This document shows, in pieces, positions 10,562-21,892 of a DNA stretch of 64,000 nt. Positions within the stretch are counted from its first letter, which is position 1, and each line of letters begins with the position of its first letter. The notes under the pieces were generated by a model, which made no database searches, was not told the DNA's origin, and saw only the letters and a program-made list of their open reading frames with translations. The position numbers were made by a program, and so were the translations under genes. This DNA is from Antrodiella citrinella (Eukaryota; Basidiomycota; Agaricomycetes; Polyporales; Steccherinaceae): NCBI GenBank assembly GCA_004802725.1, contig SGPM01000051.1, forward strand, positions 1 through 64,000, given 5' to 3'.

Positions 10562-11726
10562 ATGATGGATGCTGTTCAAGACATGGGCATGAGCACGGTC
10601 TCCTACCCCGCACCACTCGAGAACGAAAAAAGGTTTACCGCTTCACTCGAGACGTTGGTACCCGTTCGGGCGAAGCGGTTAACGTTTGGTACGTGCGTAT
10701 GCTCGCATGCACGCTCGTAGCATGAACTTCACTTCAACTTGCAGAACAAGTGACCAAGGTCGAAAAGGTCACCACGGTGTCTTTTGAAGGCGATCCTTAC
10801 CACGAGTATCTCCAATGTAGCGAGGTTTGTTCAGGTTTTCAAACTTGGTGACTCAGAACTCATGCTTGGGCAGGATCGGCGGGAAACTTGGCTCTTCAAG
10901 ACTGTGATCAGTCTTTCCCGCACAGTTTTTCTGTACGAACACGTACGCCAGAAGACAGGGTGGACCCTCGACGAAGGAGACGCGCTCATATGCTAGTCAG
11001 TCCGAGTCGTGGCATCGTTTTTTCTTCGTCGTGAAGTAACATCCTAAATAAACCCATAGCTCGGATCCTGCCAAACCCGCATCCCGGGCATACAAGATCG
11101 TGAATGCTGCGGTTCAACGTCTGGCGCTGTTTGTCCTCAGCAAAGAGCAAACCAAAGTACTTAGTGGTGTACCCCCTGCATCGGTGCACGGCTAACTGAC
11201 AGATGATGTGCGCTAGAGGTTCAAAGAGAGTCAAGACAAATTGGGCGCCGCTGTGAAAGAGCTCTTGGAGGAACACGGCGAGGATATGTTCAGTATCGAC
11301 CTTCTGGCGTGTACGCCTGCAAAGCAAGGTCGAGGGTATGGGACGATACTTGGGAGGTTCGTCACCGCGGAGGTCAGTCTATACCGCTGCACGTCCAAGT
11401 CGACGTGTTCTGACCTTGATTTTTTTTGTTTTGCTTCGTTGCACAGGCCGATTCTCGAGCACTTAAGACGTATGTTGTGTCGAGCAACGTCAACGCCAAT
11501 ACCGTGTTCTACAACAATTTGGGGTTCTTCACTGCGAAGACGATCGTTTTGGGCGACAAGAACCCGAAGTGGAGGAAGCCTCCTGTCCGGCTCGATGTTG
11601 TAAGTGCAATTGTTGGTTCATTGGGAGCGTTTGATTGTCTGACGGGTTGTGCGTGTCCTGTGTTTGCAGATGGTTAGAGAGGTTCCTTCTGTGTCAGATG
11701 AGAAGGCTCAGGTTGCGATGCTATGA
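10562..11726 (+). CDS. GNAT-family N-acetyltransferase, copy A
   Basis: Seven exons: 10562-10688, 10745-10824, 10874-10995, 11060-11156, 11217-11372, 11447-11599 and 11670-11726; 263 aa. The acetyl-CoA-binding motif A (Q/R-x-x-G-x-G) is seen in ACTPAKQGRGYGTILG, preceded by the beta strand SIDLLA. Motif B-like sequence follows (TYVVSSNVNANTVFYNNLGF), where the NxxFYxxLGF pattern is the usual end of the GNAT fold. The N-terminal ~110 residues carry a conserved WTLDEGDA block shared by all three copies. The acceptor substrate is unknown; small molecule or protein are both possible. It is the first of three head-to-tail paralogues. An in-frame ATG upstream (10373) exists but the intervening sequence is not conserved in the other copies. 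Confidence 0.85.
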
Positions 11727-12154
11727 ACATGTCGGTGTAACGGTAGAGAGTCTATTGTTCCAAAAGTTGGAAGGCTGCTGTGACCACACAATCGAGACTC
11801 GAACTAAATTTCACAAAATGCGTCCTCGAACGTTGAACGTTGAACGTTTGTTCCTCTGAATGAAAGTAGGCGCAGCGCGAATGTCTGTAGCGTCAAGATA
11901 GCACTAGGCCCGACTCTTTTGCTGTGCTTTTGATCACAGTAGATCGTGCCTGACTATGTTCCCCCATCAAAGCCTCCGCCGCAGTTGAAAGTGTCCACCA
12001 CCATCTGTAGGTTCCCTTTCCGTGCTATCATCGACCGTATCTGACTCACGTTGTCTTGTACGAAGCTCCAAAGTCTATCGTGCGAATGTATTGCCAGTGG
12101 CGTCACCACAACGCATAAGTACAACTCTTGTCGAGATTCTTCCACTTGCGTACT
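11727..12154. other. Spacer between GNAT copies A and B
   Basis: 428 bp. Contains blocks similar to the upstream flank of copy A (around 11925-11945 and 12072-12090), which marks the edge of the duplicated unit. No separate gene seen. Confidence 0.5.
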
Positions 12155-13313
12155 ATGTATACAGTGATCACGGACGCCGCTCAAGACTCTGCCGACAGAG
12201 ACTCGGACATGGTCTCCCGTTCGTCGCTACTCGGTCGCACGCACGGAATGCACGTCGCGGCCGTCGAGACGTTGGTGCCCGCCCAACCCAAGAAGCTTGC
12301 GTTTGGTACGTGTGTCGATGCGAATTGCACTAGCCCAATTAATGTCTGGCTCGAGGATTGACTTTGACAACTCGTTGAATCGATTAATATTCTAGAGCAC
12401 TTGTCGAAGACCGGGGAGGTCACGACGGCAGTCCTCGAAACGGACCCTTTGAACAAGTATCTGGTCTTCACGGAGGATCGCCGAACGGGCTGGTTCCACA
12501 GAGTCGTACCTGACTTTATACGCGACTTGTATATGTCTGAGTTCGTGCGTCAGAAGACGGCGTGGACTCTTGACGAGGGAGACGCTTTCGTGTGCTAGTA
12601 AGTCCTTGTGTCATTTCTACCCTCGCTCATAAACATAACAGCGGGTTTTCACTGTTCAGCTCGGACCCTGCGAAGGCTCCGTCGCGATGGTTCACGTTCG
12701 TTCAGCCCATCGTGGCACGGCTGCAGCCATACTTCCAAAGCCCAGAGCAGAACAAGGTAAAATATTCCGCTGGCTCGTTCTTGGGATGACTATTGAGAAT
12801 TGATGGATACGTTACGCTAGAGGTTGAAAGAGATCCAGACCAAACTCAGACCTGCCATGAGGGAGGTCATGCAGACACACAAGGAGATGTTTTGCATCGA
12901 GCATGTGGCGTGTACACCCGAGAAGCAAGGCCATGGGTACGGCACGACGCTGTGTAAGCTCGTCACCGCGGAGGTGAGTACTACATATATGATATCACAA
13001 GGTTGATCTCCTCAGGCTCTGAATTCGTTTTTTCTCCGCCAGGCCGACTTGCGTTCGTTGGAAACCTACCTCGTCTCGGGAAACGTCGAAGCCAACACGA
13101 GGTTCTATAACAACTTGGGGTTCTTCGCTGTGAAGACGATCGTTCTGGGAGACGACAATCCGACGTGGAAGAATGCGCCTATCAAGGTCGATATTGTAAG
13201 TTCTGATACTGTGTTATGAGATATTCAGGTACTTACATGATATATATATTTTGCAGATGGTCCGAGAGGTTCCTCCTGCAGACTCTGAGAAGGCTGCGAT
13301 TCGTGATGACTAG
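12155..13313 (+). CDS. GNAT-family N-acetyltransferase, copy B
   Basis: Six exons: 12155-12305, 12396-12597, 12660-12756, 12821-12973, 13043-13195 and 13257-13313; 270 aa. Motif A reads CTPEKQGHGYGT, with His in place of the Arg of copies A and C. The fold end is NTRFYNNLGF, and the N-terminal WTLDEGDAF block is present. Exon 2 (202 nt) equals exons 2 plus 3 of copies A (80 + 122), so copy B lacks exactly one intron. The C-terminal exon, MVREVPP onward, is 57 nt as in copy A. Closest in sequence to copy A. Substrate unknown. Confidence 0.85.
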
Positions 13314-13777
13314 GTACTGAAGCTAGCACGATGTATACGAACATGCTATCTCGGACGTGATGGTGTATATATCTGCGGCCGAGCTGTGAGTTGTTTGGCG
13401 GTGTCTCATCAGAGCTATAGAATTGAATTGAACCAGTAGCAGGCAGCGGAGCGCCGGCCCGACAGCCGTTCCTCCTCACTGAGTAACAGTTGGTCGCAGC
13501 TGAGTGAGCTCCCATCCTGAATTTTCCGCTTATCCTATGGGCCCACGCAATTCTCACTCACAGCCACTAGCTCAAAATGATCGCAGTACTAGTCCACGAG
13601 TGACCGTCATATAGACACGCCGCATGATCACCGCAGCTGGCGTTTCATGTCGCTTGAAGAAATGATCAGACATGCAGCTGCGCCCAACCCTCCTACGTTT
13701 TCAACACCAAGTTGAACGCGACCACAACATTCCTTCAAGTTGTTGTGCATCGACTGGGCTACAGCTTCGTCATTGAC
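13314..13777. other. Spacer between GNAT copies B and C
   Basis: 464 bp with no supported gene. The frame just upstream of the copy C start stays open to 13712, so a longer N-terminus for copy C cannot be excluded. Confidence 0.5.
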
Positions 13778-14877
13778 ATGTCTCTAGAGACCAGTCCTGA
13801 ATCATGTCCTGTCGAGAAGCCAAAGCCGAAATGGGGAAGCACTGCAGATGTAGTTCCTCAGGCCCAACGAACGAAGTATGGTGCGTACTTAGGCTTCCAT
13901 TGAGATTGTGTCCAGCTGCGCTGACTCGGACAGTTTATGAACAGAAACCCTTGAATCTGTGATCAAGACGTCGAGGCTCGGTATGGCTGATGACCCGATG
14001 CTCCAGTACATCAACGAGGTGCGTCACTTGGAATGGACGTTGCAAACAGAATGCTGAACATTTTCTGCAATAGGGGAAAATCAGCACTCCGTGGCAACAG
14101 AAGCTCGAAGATGCGTTGGAGAGCATGGTGTTCTCCAGCTTCATTGACTTGCATACCGCGTGGACCATCGACGACGGAGACGCGTTTCTGTTCTAGTAAG
14201 CCCACCTATGCCGCCGGTTAAAATTGTCTGATGCTTATCATCGTCTCAGCAAGGATCCTGCGAAGCCTGAAAAGCGGTGGCACAAGCTCGTATTTTTGGT
14301 GGCTACCTTCTTAGGCCAGTTCACGGGATCGCCTCACAGAAAGAGGGTGTGTGCGGCATAGTCTGCTCATATCCATTCGCGCTGATGGATTGTTTTCAGA
14401 GGAGCGAGGAGCTTATGGGCAAACTTGATGAAACCCTCGAGGATGCTTTGGGTGATGACATTCCGGACATGTTCTACCTGAACTACCTAGCAACGACACC
14501 GTCGAAGCAAGGGCGCGGATACGGGACGGCCCTATGCAGAGCCTTCACAAAGGAGGTGAATACCTCCGACTTCGTTGCATTTTTTTGAATGCTGACGAAG
14601 CGATCATCGTAGGCCGACGCGCGTGGTGTGGCGTCTTACTTGGTGTCCAGTAATGTCGAGGCCAACACATCGTTCTATAACCAAGTCGGATACCGAACCA
14701 TCAAGATGATCACCCTCGGCGAGGACGATCCTACGTGGACGAAACCTCCTGTCCCTGTAGCTATTGTGAGTGGAGAAATGTTTTGTTCATATCATGACTG
14801 CCCTGCTGACGACTTGTCTTCATCAGATGCTCAGAAATGTCCCGTCGGAAAAGCGTCGTCCAGCACAGGCTACATAA
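13778..14877 (+). CDS. GNAT-family N-acetyltransferase, copy C
   Basis: Seven exons: 13778-13880, 13945-14018, 14074-14195, 14250-14346, 14400-14555, 14613-14765 and 14827-14877; 251 aa. Internal exon lengths 122, 97, 156 and 153 are identical to copy A. Motif A is TTPSKQGRGYGT and the fold end is NTSFYNQVGY. The shared N-terminal block is changed to WTIDDGDAF, and the C-terminal exon is more basic (SEKRR). It is the most diverged of the three. It converges with the Gemin2-like gene, with stops about 175 bp apart. Confidence 0.82.
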
Positions 14878-15051
14878 GCAGTACACACTGTCATCCTTTT
14901 GATTGAGTTATGAATTGTACCTTTTGATCATGGCAATCGAAAGCGTTTGAAAGTTGGATGTGGCGTGCTCAATATTGCCTCGAAACCGTCGAGATCGAGA
15001 GCCGTAGACTCGAATTGTTCTCCACAAACCTATACAAGCACAAGAAGCTCT

Positions 15052-16305
15052 CTACTCAAGCGTGACTTCCGAAAGCATGCTCTCCACGTCCTGCCACAGA
15101 TCCTTCTGTGCCCAGTGATCCACGACGGTCTCAATAATGAACCAGCACGAGCGTTCGCTCATTCGTAGAGTCTCGGTTTCGAGCACTTCGGAAAATGCTG
15201 ACCCCCGCACACCGTCTTGAACAGTATCCTTCAGAAGCGCCATGCAAGCTCGAGCAAGGTTCCGCAAGAGACTCATCTCGTCTGCAGTGACATAATCGTC
15301 GACGCGAGACAGGAGGGTGAATATCCACCGCGCATGGGTCTCGCTCATGTGGGAATTCCGAGGATGTGGTTGTTCCAAACAGACGGTGATCCAGTGCGTG
15401 AAGTACATGAGAAGGTGCAATGAGTATCTCTGTTCATTCTATGAGTNGTGTTCACAGTGACGGAGTAAAATAGGAACTCACATGGTCGATATCCCGCAAG
15501 AGCGAAGGCGTAGGCTCTCGCACTTGGATATCCGCGGTGATCTCGCCTGAACTTGATCCCTCTCCGAGTCCNGTCGGCGCAGGTGAACCCGAGGGAGTAG
15601 GTAAGGACTCCGCAGGATCCTCTCCATAAGAGATGTCGGGTGTATTGTCTACGGCGNTCCATTCGTCTGAGAACCCCCGCATTCCTCTCCCNNTTCCGTA
15701 CTTCTGTTGCCTCTGCTGTTTCGCAGTAGGGCCTTTCGGCTTCTTGGGATTCCACTCTGCGTCTGGTCGGCCAGANAGGAACGCCCACCACGCGTCTCTG
15801 TCTTTCTTGTCTGGTAGACGTTTTCCTAATGTACTCCCCGAAGGTCGATCTATACGTGTGGTAGGTTGCATTGAGTTCTGCGATGAGAGTTTGTTATTTC
15901 GGCTCGAATGAATAAGTATNTGAAATTCTTACCTTACGAAAGTTCCGGAATCTCTTCATGAATATTGTCCTCCACTCGTCAGACGGCATGNGTATGACAG
16001 AACCGGACGATGGCATAGGGAAAGCAGGCTTCGGAGGCTCGTCTTCAAAATCGTAAGGATTGTGCACTCTCGTAACGTGAGGTAGTGTACGTGCATCTCG
16101 ACTGCACCAAGTCAGACATCATTGCGTACACAACATTCAANTAGAAGACTCACCGAACCATGAACAGATACTGCAGACCATCCGTGGGCACACCATCGAA
16201 GTTGTTTGGTAATTGCGGAACNGGCAATACCTGTTTGCCAAACGCAGGCTCTTCGTCGTCAGAGTCATCGAGTTGGGTGCGTTTCCTTTTGTTTCCGTTG
16301 TTCAT
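15052..16305 (-). CDS. GEMIN2: Gemin2/SIP1-family protein (SMN complex)
   Basis: Four exons: 16305-16154, 16101-15933, 15877-15482 and 15429-15052; 364 aa. Gemin2 binds SMN and the Sm-protein ring during spliceosomal snRNP assembly. The N-terminus (LPNNFDGVPTDGLQYLFMVR, then RRDARTLPHVTRV) and the C-terminal helical region (WIFTLLSRVDDYVTADEMS, LRNLARACMALL, CWFIIETVVDHWAQKDLW) are the family landmarks. A middle block has the conserved LPDKKDRDAWW followed by a disordered segment. The exons contain several single N bases, each shown as X, but no frame is lost. It starts 171 bp from the divergent DUF3245-like gene. Confidence 0.9.
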
Positions 16306-16476
16306 GGTGAGCATCAAGACGNTACTGTGGAGGAACCAAGGTGGACAGGACCAGGATGGTGCCGTGTATAGAAGAGTCTACAGGCGTCCATTATCATTTG
16401 AGCAGTAAATCGGCGCTTATTTGTTCTCATCCGTTCCTCCTCTCTGTTCCAGTGTTCCNGCACTGCTTGGGCTGCG
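16306..16476. promoter_or_regulatory. Shared divergent promoter region, Gemin2-like / DUF3245-like
   Basis: Only 171 bp separate the two start codons, so both genes must draw on the same upstream sequence. No clear TATA box is seen. Inference from layout only. Confidence 0.5.
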
Positions 16477-17513
16477 ATGGAAGAGCTCCCAAATGACGAC
16501 GACATAGACCTGGAGGCTCTNCAGGCGCAGATAGATATCTCGCTTGCCCACACGAAGAACCTTGTCTCTTCATGGCTGAAGCCAGCCTACGGCAGCTTGG
16601 CTTCGTCCTCTCGGAGGGCAGAGCAGGACGCGGAAATCGAGACCTTGTTGAGAAGACCNCCAAGGTAAGCAAAATTAATGATACTGGATTTTATTTTAAC
16701 GAATGTCGATGGCGTAGGCTAGGTGTTGGTGCACCCATCCCTGCTTCTACGAGTATATATGCCGTGGAAAGCGTGAAGCTGAAGANCAAGCTTGCTGGGA
16801 AGAAACGACAGAGGGATTCTGAGGACGCTAGTGCAAGTGCTACNGTCGAAGCTGAAGAGGACGACGACGAGGGCAGGGGGCGCATTACCAAGAAGAAGGC
16901 GAAGGTCGATCCGTTTGATGGGACTCACGGAAAGAAGAAGAGGAAACAGAGGGNAGAGGCCCAAGAGGCAGAGACACAGGAGGCTCCCGCCACGCTGGGA
17001 AGTCCTCTGTTGTTGTCACAGACAACGGAGCTCCCGCTGGCCGCACCTCAGGATACTCCGTCCAAGCTTGAGTCTTCCGCACAACAACCGGTCTCCGAAC
17101 GGAAGAAGAAGAGGAAGAAGAAGAAACACGGGCCTGTAGACTCAGATACGCTTCCTACTCTTCCCCTCGCCTCCCCTCTCAAACTACCATCGACTCCCGT
17201 GTCACCGTCGCTGGTGTCTCTTAAGAAGCCGTCAGAAGGTATTGCATACTGTGAAATCTCCGCAATTGTTGCTGACAATGTTGTTGCAGAGTCTACACCA
17301 TCGTCACCCAGAAAGCAGAGTGTTTCACCTGCCAAGTCTCACTTATCGGTGTTCTCCCCTGATCCCTCCTCTGTATTGAACTTGGACGGTCCACCTCCGG
17401 TCGACGCAGACGGGGAGCCGCCTTCAGCGTCCAAGAAGAAACGAAGGAGACGAAAGAAGAAGAAGGCTAACGCTGAGAAGGCTGCAGAAGCCCAGGAGGA
17501 GGAGGATTCGTGA
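16477..17513 (+). CDS. DUF3245-like basic nuclear-type protein
   Basis: Three exons: 16477-16664, 16718-17238 and 17290-17513; 310 aa. The N-terminus is acidic (MEELPNDDDIDLEA) and helical, then comes the short conserved LGVGAPIPAS block that I associate with fungal DUF3245 proteins. The rest is low complexity with repeated Lys/Arg clusters (RKKKRKKKKHG, KKKRRRRKKKK) that look like nuclear or nucleolar localisation signals. The last 51-nt intron (17239-17289) is a multiple of three, so its retention would keep the frame. Four or five isolated N bases fall in the gene. Function unknown. Confidence 0.75.
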
Positions 17514-17915
17514 AGGGTCCTGCAAGACCTTTGACGGTTCGCAATTTTTGCGCTGATTCTCGACGTTCTCGACTCTCATACACTCTCCCAATAATTTTTC
17601 AGACATCTGCGCATTCGACTAGTGTGCTATATCTACCCTACATCTGCTGTTGTGTATACTTGGTGTACTCGCATCTCTTTTTGCTCACAATGCTCTGCTG
17701 TAGCTCTGTCACTGTATCCCACATTTTATCAAGCACAACACTCTGTTACAGTCATATTCGTACAATCCCCTCATTTACTCCACACACAACAGGAATAAGA
17801 TACCTTGCCACATGGAACAACAGCATAAAAACCAAGAATAAAGAGTTCGTGAAACTCGAGGTCACGCGTAACATAAAAATAACGGGATGGGGAATCTGCA
17901 TGCAGATCATGTCGT
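17514..17915. other. Convergent 3' intergenic region, 402 bp
   Basis: Lies between the stop codons of the DUF3245-like gene (+) and the Arg-rich gene (-). Pyrimidine-rich on the + strand; no gene seen. Confidence 0.5.
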
Positions 17916-18569
17916 TCAACGACGTCTGGAGCCCCGAGCGTCGACTCTCATGTCATGCCCTTCCTTCCTTCTCTGACGCATCCTCCGTCTCCGCTCCCTA
18001 TCCCGTTCGTCGTGAGCAGCATGGTTCATAGCGATACCAGTCGCGTGCCGAGTGCGGTCGCGGGATATGACACCTGTAAGCATGGTGCCATGTCCATGGT
18101 AAGGCGGATGTGTGCGGTGGGGGAAATGCATCAAGGGCTTAGGGCCTCGGTGGTCACGAGAGCCGTAGCGTATATCGTTGACGATGATGGCTCTGTTGCC
18201 GCTACCGCTGCGATGGTGGTCATCGCGGCGGGGCTTCTTCAAAGTCCCTTGGCGTCCCCCGAAGACGGAGAACATGCGCCAGGATGATTGCCCATCAGGC
18301 CTCCGACGTTCCTCTGACCGCCTCTGTTTCCTCCGCCGCTCTCTCGCAGCCCTTCTCATTTCGTCGATACCGCGGCTGCGAACACGCTCGTTGCCAGTGA
18401 TGGTACCGCGCAACTTTGTGATCCAGCCATGGATGGTGGAGTTCTTATACTCGTATGGGCGACGACTACGGTTGCGCGGGTCTTGCTAATGGACAAAACG
18501 GACATGAGCTTCAAGAGGTCATTTCGGTGTCATGGTAGTACTCACCGAGTCCCATTCGATTTCAATCAT
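17916..18569 (-). CDS. Small Arg-rich protein of unknown function
   Basis: Two exons: 18569-18546 (only eight codons) and 18485-17916, split by a 60-nt intron; 197 aa. The first third (MIEIEWDS joined to QDPRNRSRRPYEYKNSTIHG, then WITKLRGTITGNERV) looks conserved and ordered. The remainder is dominated by Arg, His and Gly with runs such as RERRRRMRQRR. No membrane segment or signal peptide. An RNA- or nucleic-acid-binding role would fit the charge but is not shown. The tiny first exon was added because the downstream frame has no good start and splice phase and sites agree. Confidence 0.6.
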
Positions 18570-21500
18570 CGCTAATGTTCGTGAAGAATGGTGGGGTATT
18601 TGAAACAGAAGGAGATACGGGGGGTCTGTATATAAGATTCTGGTGAAAGTACCAGGACTGTCGCAGGCGATCCAGATGTCAGCACATGTTTGGAACTTTT
18701 GTTGAAGTGCGCTGCTGTCCTGGGATAATGAAGGGGTCTAGCCGAATTACGTCAACGGACACGTGGCGCATGAGCTGTCCTAGGAATGCAGATGCAGCGT
18801 GTCCACTGACACCTTGTCTCAGACTCTCCTTCTTGATCTGCACGATTATCGCATTGCAACTAATTCTTGTGAATCTTATGGCACTGCTTAGTCGATGATC
18901 ACCCCAAAGCTCATCGCTGTATGGAAAAGACATGCTCTTATCAGGTCAGGCTCGTTACGCTCCGTCATCTCGTGTTATCAGGCATCCAGCTAAATATGTA
19001 TCTCATGTATAGGGTTATGACATGCCAGGCTGCGCTCTGCTTGATGGGGTTCGGCATGGGTTTTGGACTGTCTGATTATGGATCCAGTGGTTCTAGTAGG
19101 ATGCCCTACGGTCACTCGTTGATGAAAGGTGCTGCTTCCTGCCGCTCCCACTGCCTCTGAAACCCTCTTCCGGGTCTTCATGCATGCTGGAATATGTTCC
19201 GTGGAGCAAATATCGGGCTGGACAATGGCTTTTAGATACCTGCAGCGATATGCGTTTGGACATTAGCAAGATTGTCCAAGCTGCGCACGATCTGTTGCGG
19301 TTGTTCAAGCCCCATTCACCCCGCTTCATAGCATCTGTATATTGTGGCCACCGGGCCCGGAATTATTCCTTCACATCTCTCCGATATCGCTCAATGATTC
19401 ACGGTCAATATATGATCGAGTAGATCGAAAGCGGAACCAAATATATTCGATCGTACGGTGGCGTCCTAGTACGTTCTGATTCAGCTCATGTACTCAATCG
19501 ACTCATATGTCGGCATAGGTTCATAGGACGTTGCTCGTGAATTACATTCGTATGTATCACGCCCACGTCGTCGTTGTCGTCTCTGAGCAGCGCGCGGGTC
19601 ACTGCATGCACGTCGCGTGCGCGCGTCGCCAGTACTGCACTACTCTCGGAGCTTACGTTCTGCAAACTATTGAACATTCCTCAATCTGCGCGCAGGCTGC
19701 GTAAGTTGACTTGTGCTAGCGGCTGACAGCTTTAGATCTTCGAGGGGTGAGTAGCTCGTTGTCACTTCCATGCATAGTGGCAAATCCCTAACGCACCGCT
19801 TGGTACCAGTGTGGGGCCCACGACGCCTTAGAGGTCCACGACCTCTGCCGACACAAAGCAGTGTGCCAAAAGTCTGTCTGTGATGCGCCAGGACGCTCCT
19901 GCCAAGGTATGAAGTGTAGATTGGAGGACATTGTCCCTGTCCCAGTCACGGACAAAGCATAGCTTCAATGATATCTTCAAGAACCGGAAGGCCCCGTGCT
20001 TGTCCCCCTCGTGGTCCCTTGGAAACGAGCATAGCAATGTTGAGGATGGCGTGATGTTGCCAGCGCGGATACCCTGTGCATGGGATTCTACTAAGTCGTC
20101 AAACGTCGGCGTCCTACCCCCCGATGTATCCCGCCATTTTTCTTGTCTGCTCTTCAATATCACCGTGCATCTCGTGATCGATCTGATATGCATACTGCTT
20201 CAGGAACCTCAATCTTCTCAAGCCTTCAGGAACTTTTACCTTTTCTCTGGAAGCTGTCCTGGTTTGGGCGTATGTGCCGGAGCGCTCGAGCGTGTGTAAC
20301 ATCCGGATACGTTCGGAAAATGTCCTACCTCCCGAAAACGCGTCGCAAGTCTGCATACAACGCACGCTGACCGTCGTTCTCAAACTCAACGGCAATCCGA
20401 AGATCCTCCCATTCCCTTTGCTGAGACCGATGAATGGCTGGCAATGTGCGGGACGTGTGGTGGACGGGAGATACCGAACCTACCGGGCTCGACGACGGAC
20501 CGGATGCCGAGGACTGTGAACGCGGCGGACATACTTGGGACATACATACATCTGTGTCTTCCAGATGATCGCTCAACGATTCCCTTCCCCGGGCCCGTGT
20601 CATTCGCTTCTACTCGATCGTGGTGCGCAGCCCTGTTCGTACGCCATTTTGATTACCGCGGTCCTACCGTGCATCATTTAGGTGTCCTGGGCATGGCTCG
20701 CCCATTGTTAAATTTGCAGGTCGCTTCGAGGTACCATGAATGGAACTGTGACCAACTCACAGCCATGATTTTTTACACGGAAGTTCAAGTTTGTGCGTTT
20801 GCACGCCACACTGTGCAGACTAGGGAGAACAGGAGCAATGGTCGGTGGCGATCGCACTGGCCAATGTACTCATAGCGTACGGTCGGTTGTTGCATCCGTT
20901 ACGCCTGAGGGTCTCCTTCCCTTCTTCACGTCAAGACAGGAGTCACCGATACATCCGTCAACAGGCGCCCGTACATCCCAACTAGGTTATCAACACCTCG
21001 ACGGATCGGAGCGCTGGGCAGTGCATACTTTCTGCCTTTTGCGAGTTCATGCAAACACATGGTCTGCTCGTCCTACGCCGCACGCAAATAGAGGGCGGTG
21101 AAGGAAAAACGTTGTCAACGCTCGCTCGCACATACGTGCTGAGGCTAGTGCAAGCACGGAGTGCCGATGAATGTCGCGGTGGAGAGTCTGGAGACCTAGC
21201 TTGGCGCGTCCTCCTCCAAGTGGGCTGCTGAGGTACATCCCGCGATGTCCGAGAAATCATAGGACAACGATCTGGAGGTATCAAGACAAGCATGGTACAA
21301 ACCTGATGGAGAACCCGGTATTCATCTCAGAGATCTTTGCAGAGCTGGCATAATTGACATCTCTTTGCGATCTTCAGTGAATCTATGTCCTCGCGTACCT
21401 GCGAACGAGCAAATTCTACACTGCATTCGCTCGACAAGGGCTATGACAGCATTCAGGTTGTAGAGCCTAACTCTTGCGCAAGATCTACAAATTCTCTCGG

Positions 21501-21892
21501 AGGAGTGATTTATGCGTGGTGAGGGTAGACGCCTCCCTTCCCTCGTGCGGTACAGGTTTGGATATTGATGGATTTTCCGGTCATAGTCGATGAGGTAGCC
21601 CTTTCAAACTCAGCGAACCTGATCTTCCCATGCGTCTAACCTGACGCTTGCCAGTTCGGTTCCATTCCCACCCAATTTGGCTGTGTGCTGTGCATAGCCT
21701 CCGTACTGTGCTTCTGCCAGTTACTCGCACCAGAGAGCTCGGTCCTCTGTCCTACCGCACTTTCGCTATGCGCACAAACACGGAAGGGACTTCAGTCCGC
21801 CGCAAGACCATTTCATACAAAACCTATAGCTCGTCGTGGCCCAAGATGGTGACACCAGACAAGGTTCAACTCAGAAGAAGACAGACATCGCG
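18570..21892. other. Gene-poor region of 3.3 kb
   Basis: The longest stretch without a convincing gene. Frames are short on both strands, and intron-like signals do not link them into long products, apart from a doubtful minus-strand gene at 19946-20603. No transposase, reverse transcriptase or long repeat is visible by eye. It may be a relic of decayed genes. Confidence 0.45.
19946..20603 (-). CDS. Doubtful gene or relic, unknown family
   Basis: A chain of protein-like segments: exon 20603-20329 (ending in WEDLRIAVEFENDGQRALYA), then 20258-about 20118 (VPEGLRRLRFLKQYAYQIDH, helical and charged), then about 20073-19946 (YPRWQHHAILNIAMLVSKGP). The first junction is a good 70-nt intron. The second junction is off by one base at a six-G run (20117-20122), so either the sequence has a one-base error, another splice site is used, or the gene is broken. 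Family not recognised. Confidence 0.3.

Noticed and set aside
16572..16717. In-frame upstream extension of DUF3245-like exon 2
   Set aside because: Reads through the first intron, which has good splice sites and joins the conserved LGVGAP block to the N-terminal exon.
17424..17606. Minus-strand frame at the end of the DUF3245-like gene
   Set aside because: Complement of Lys-rich AAG codons; no independent support.
20444..20875. 143-codon plus-strand frame in the gene-poor region
   Set aside because: Composition is not protein-like, contains no recognisable motif and overlaps a slightly better minus-strand candidate.
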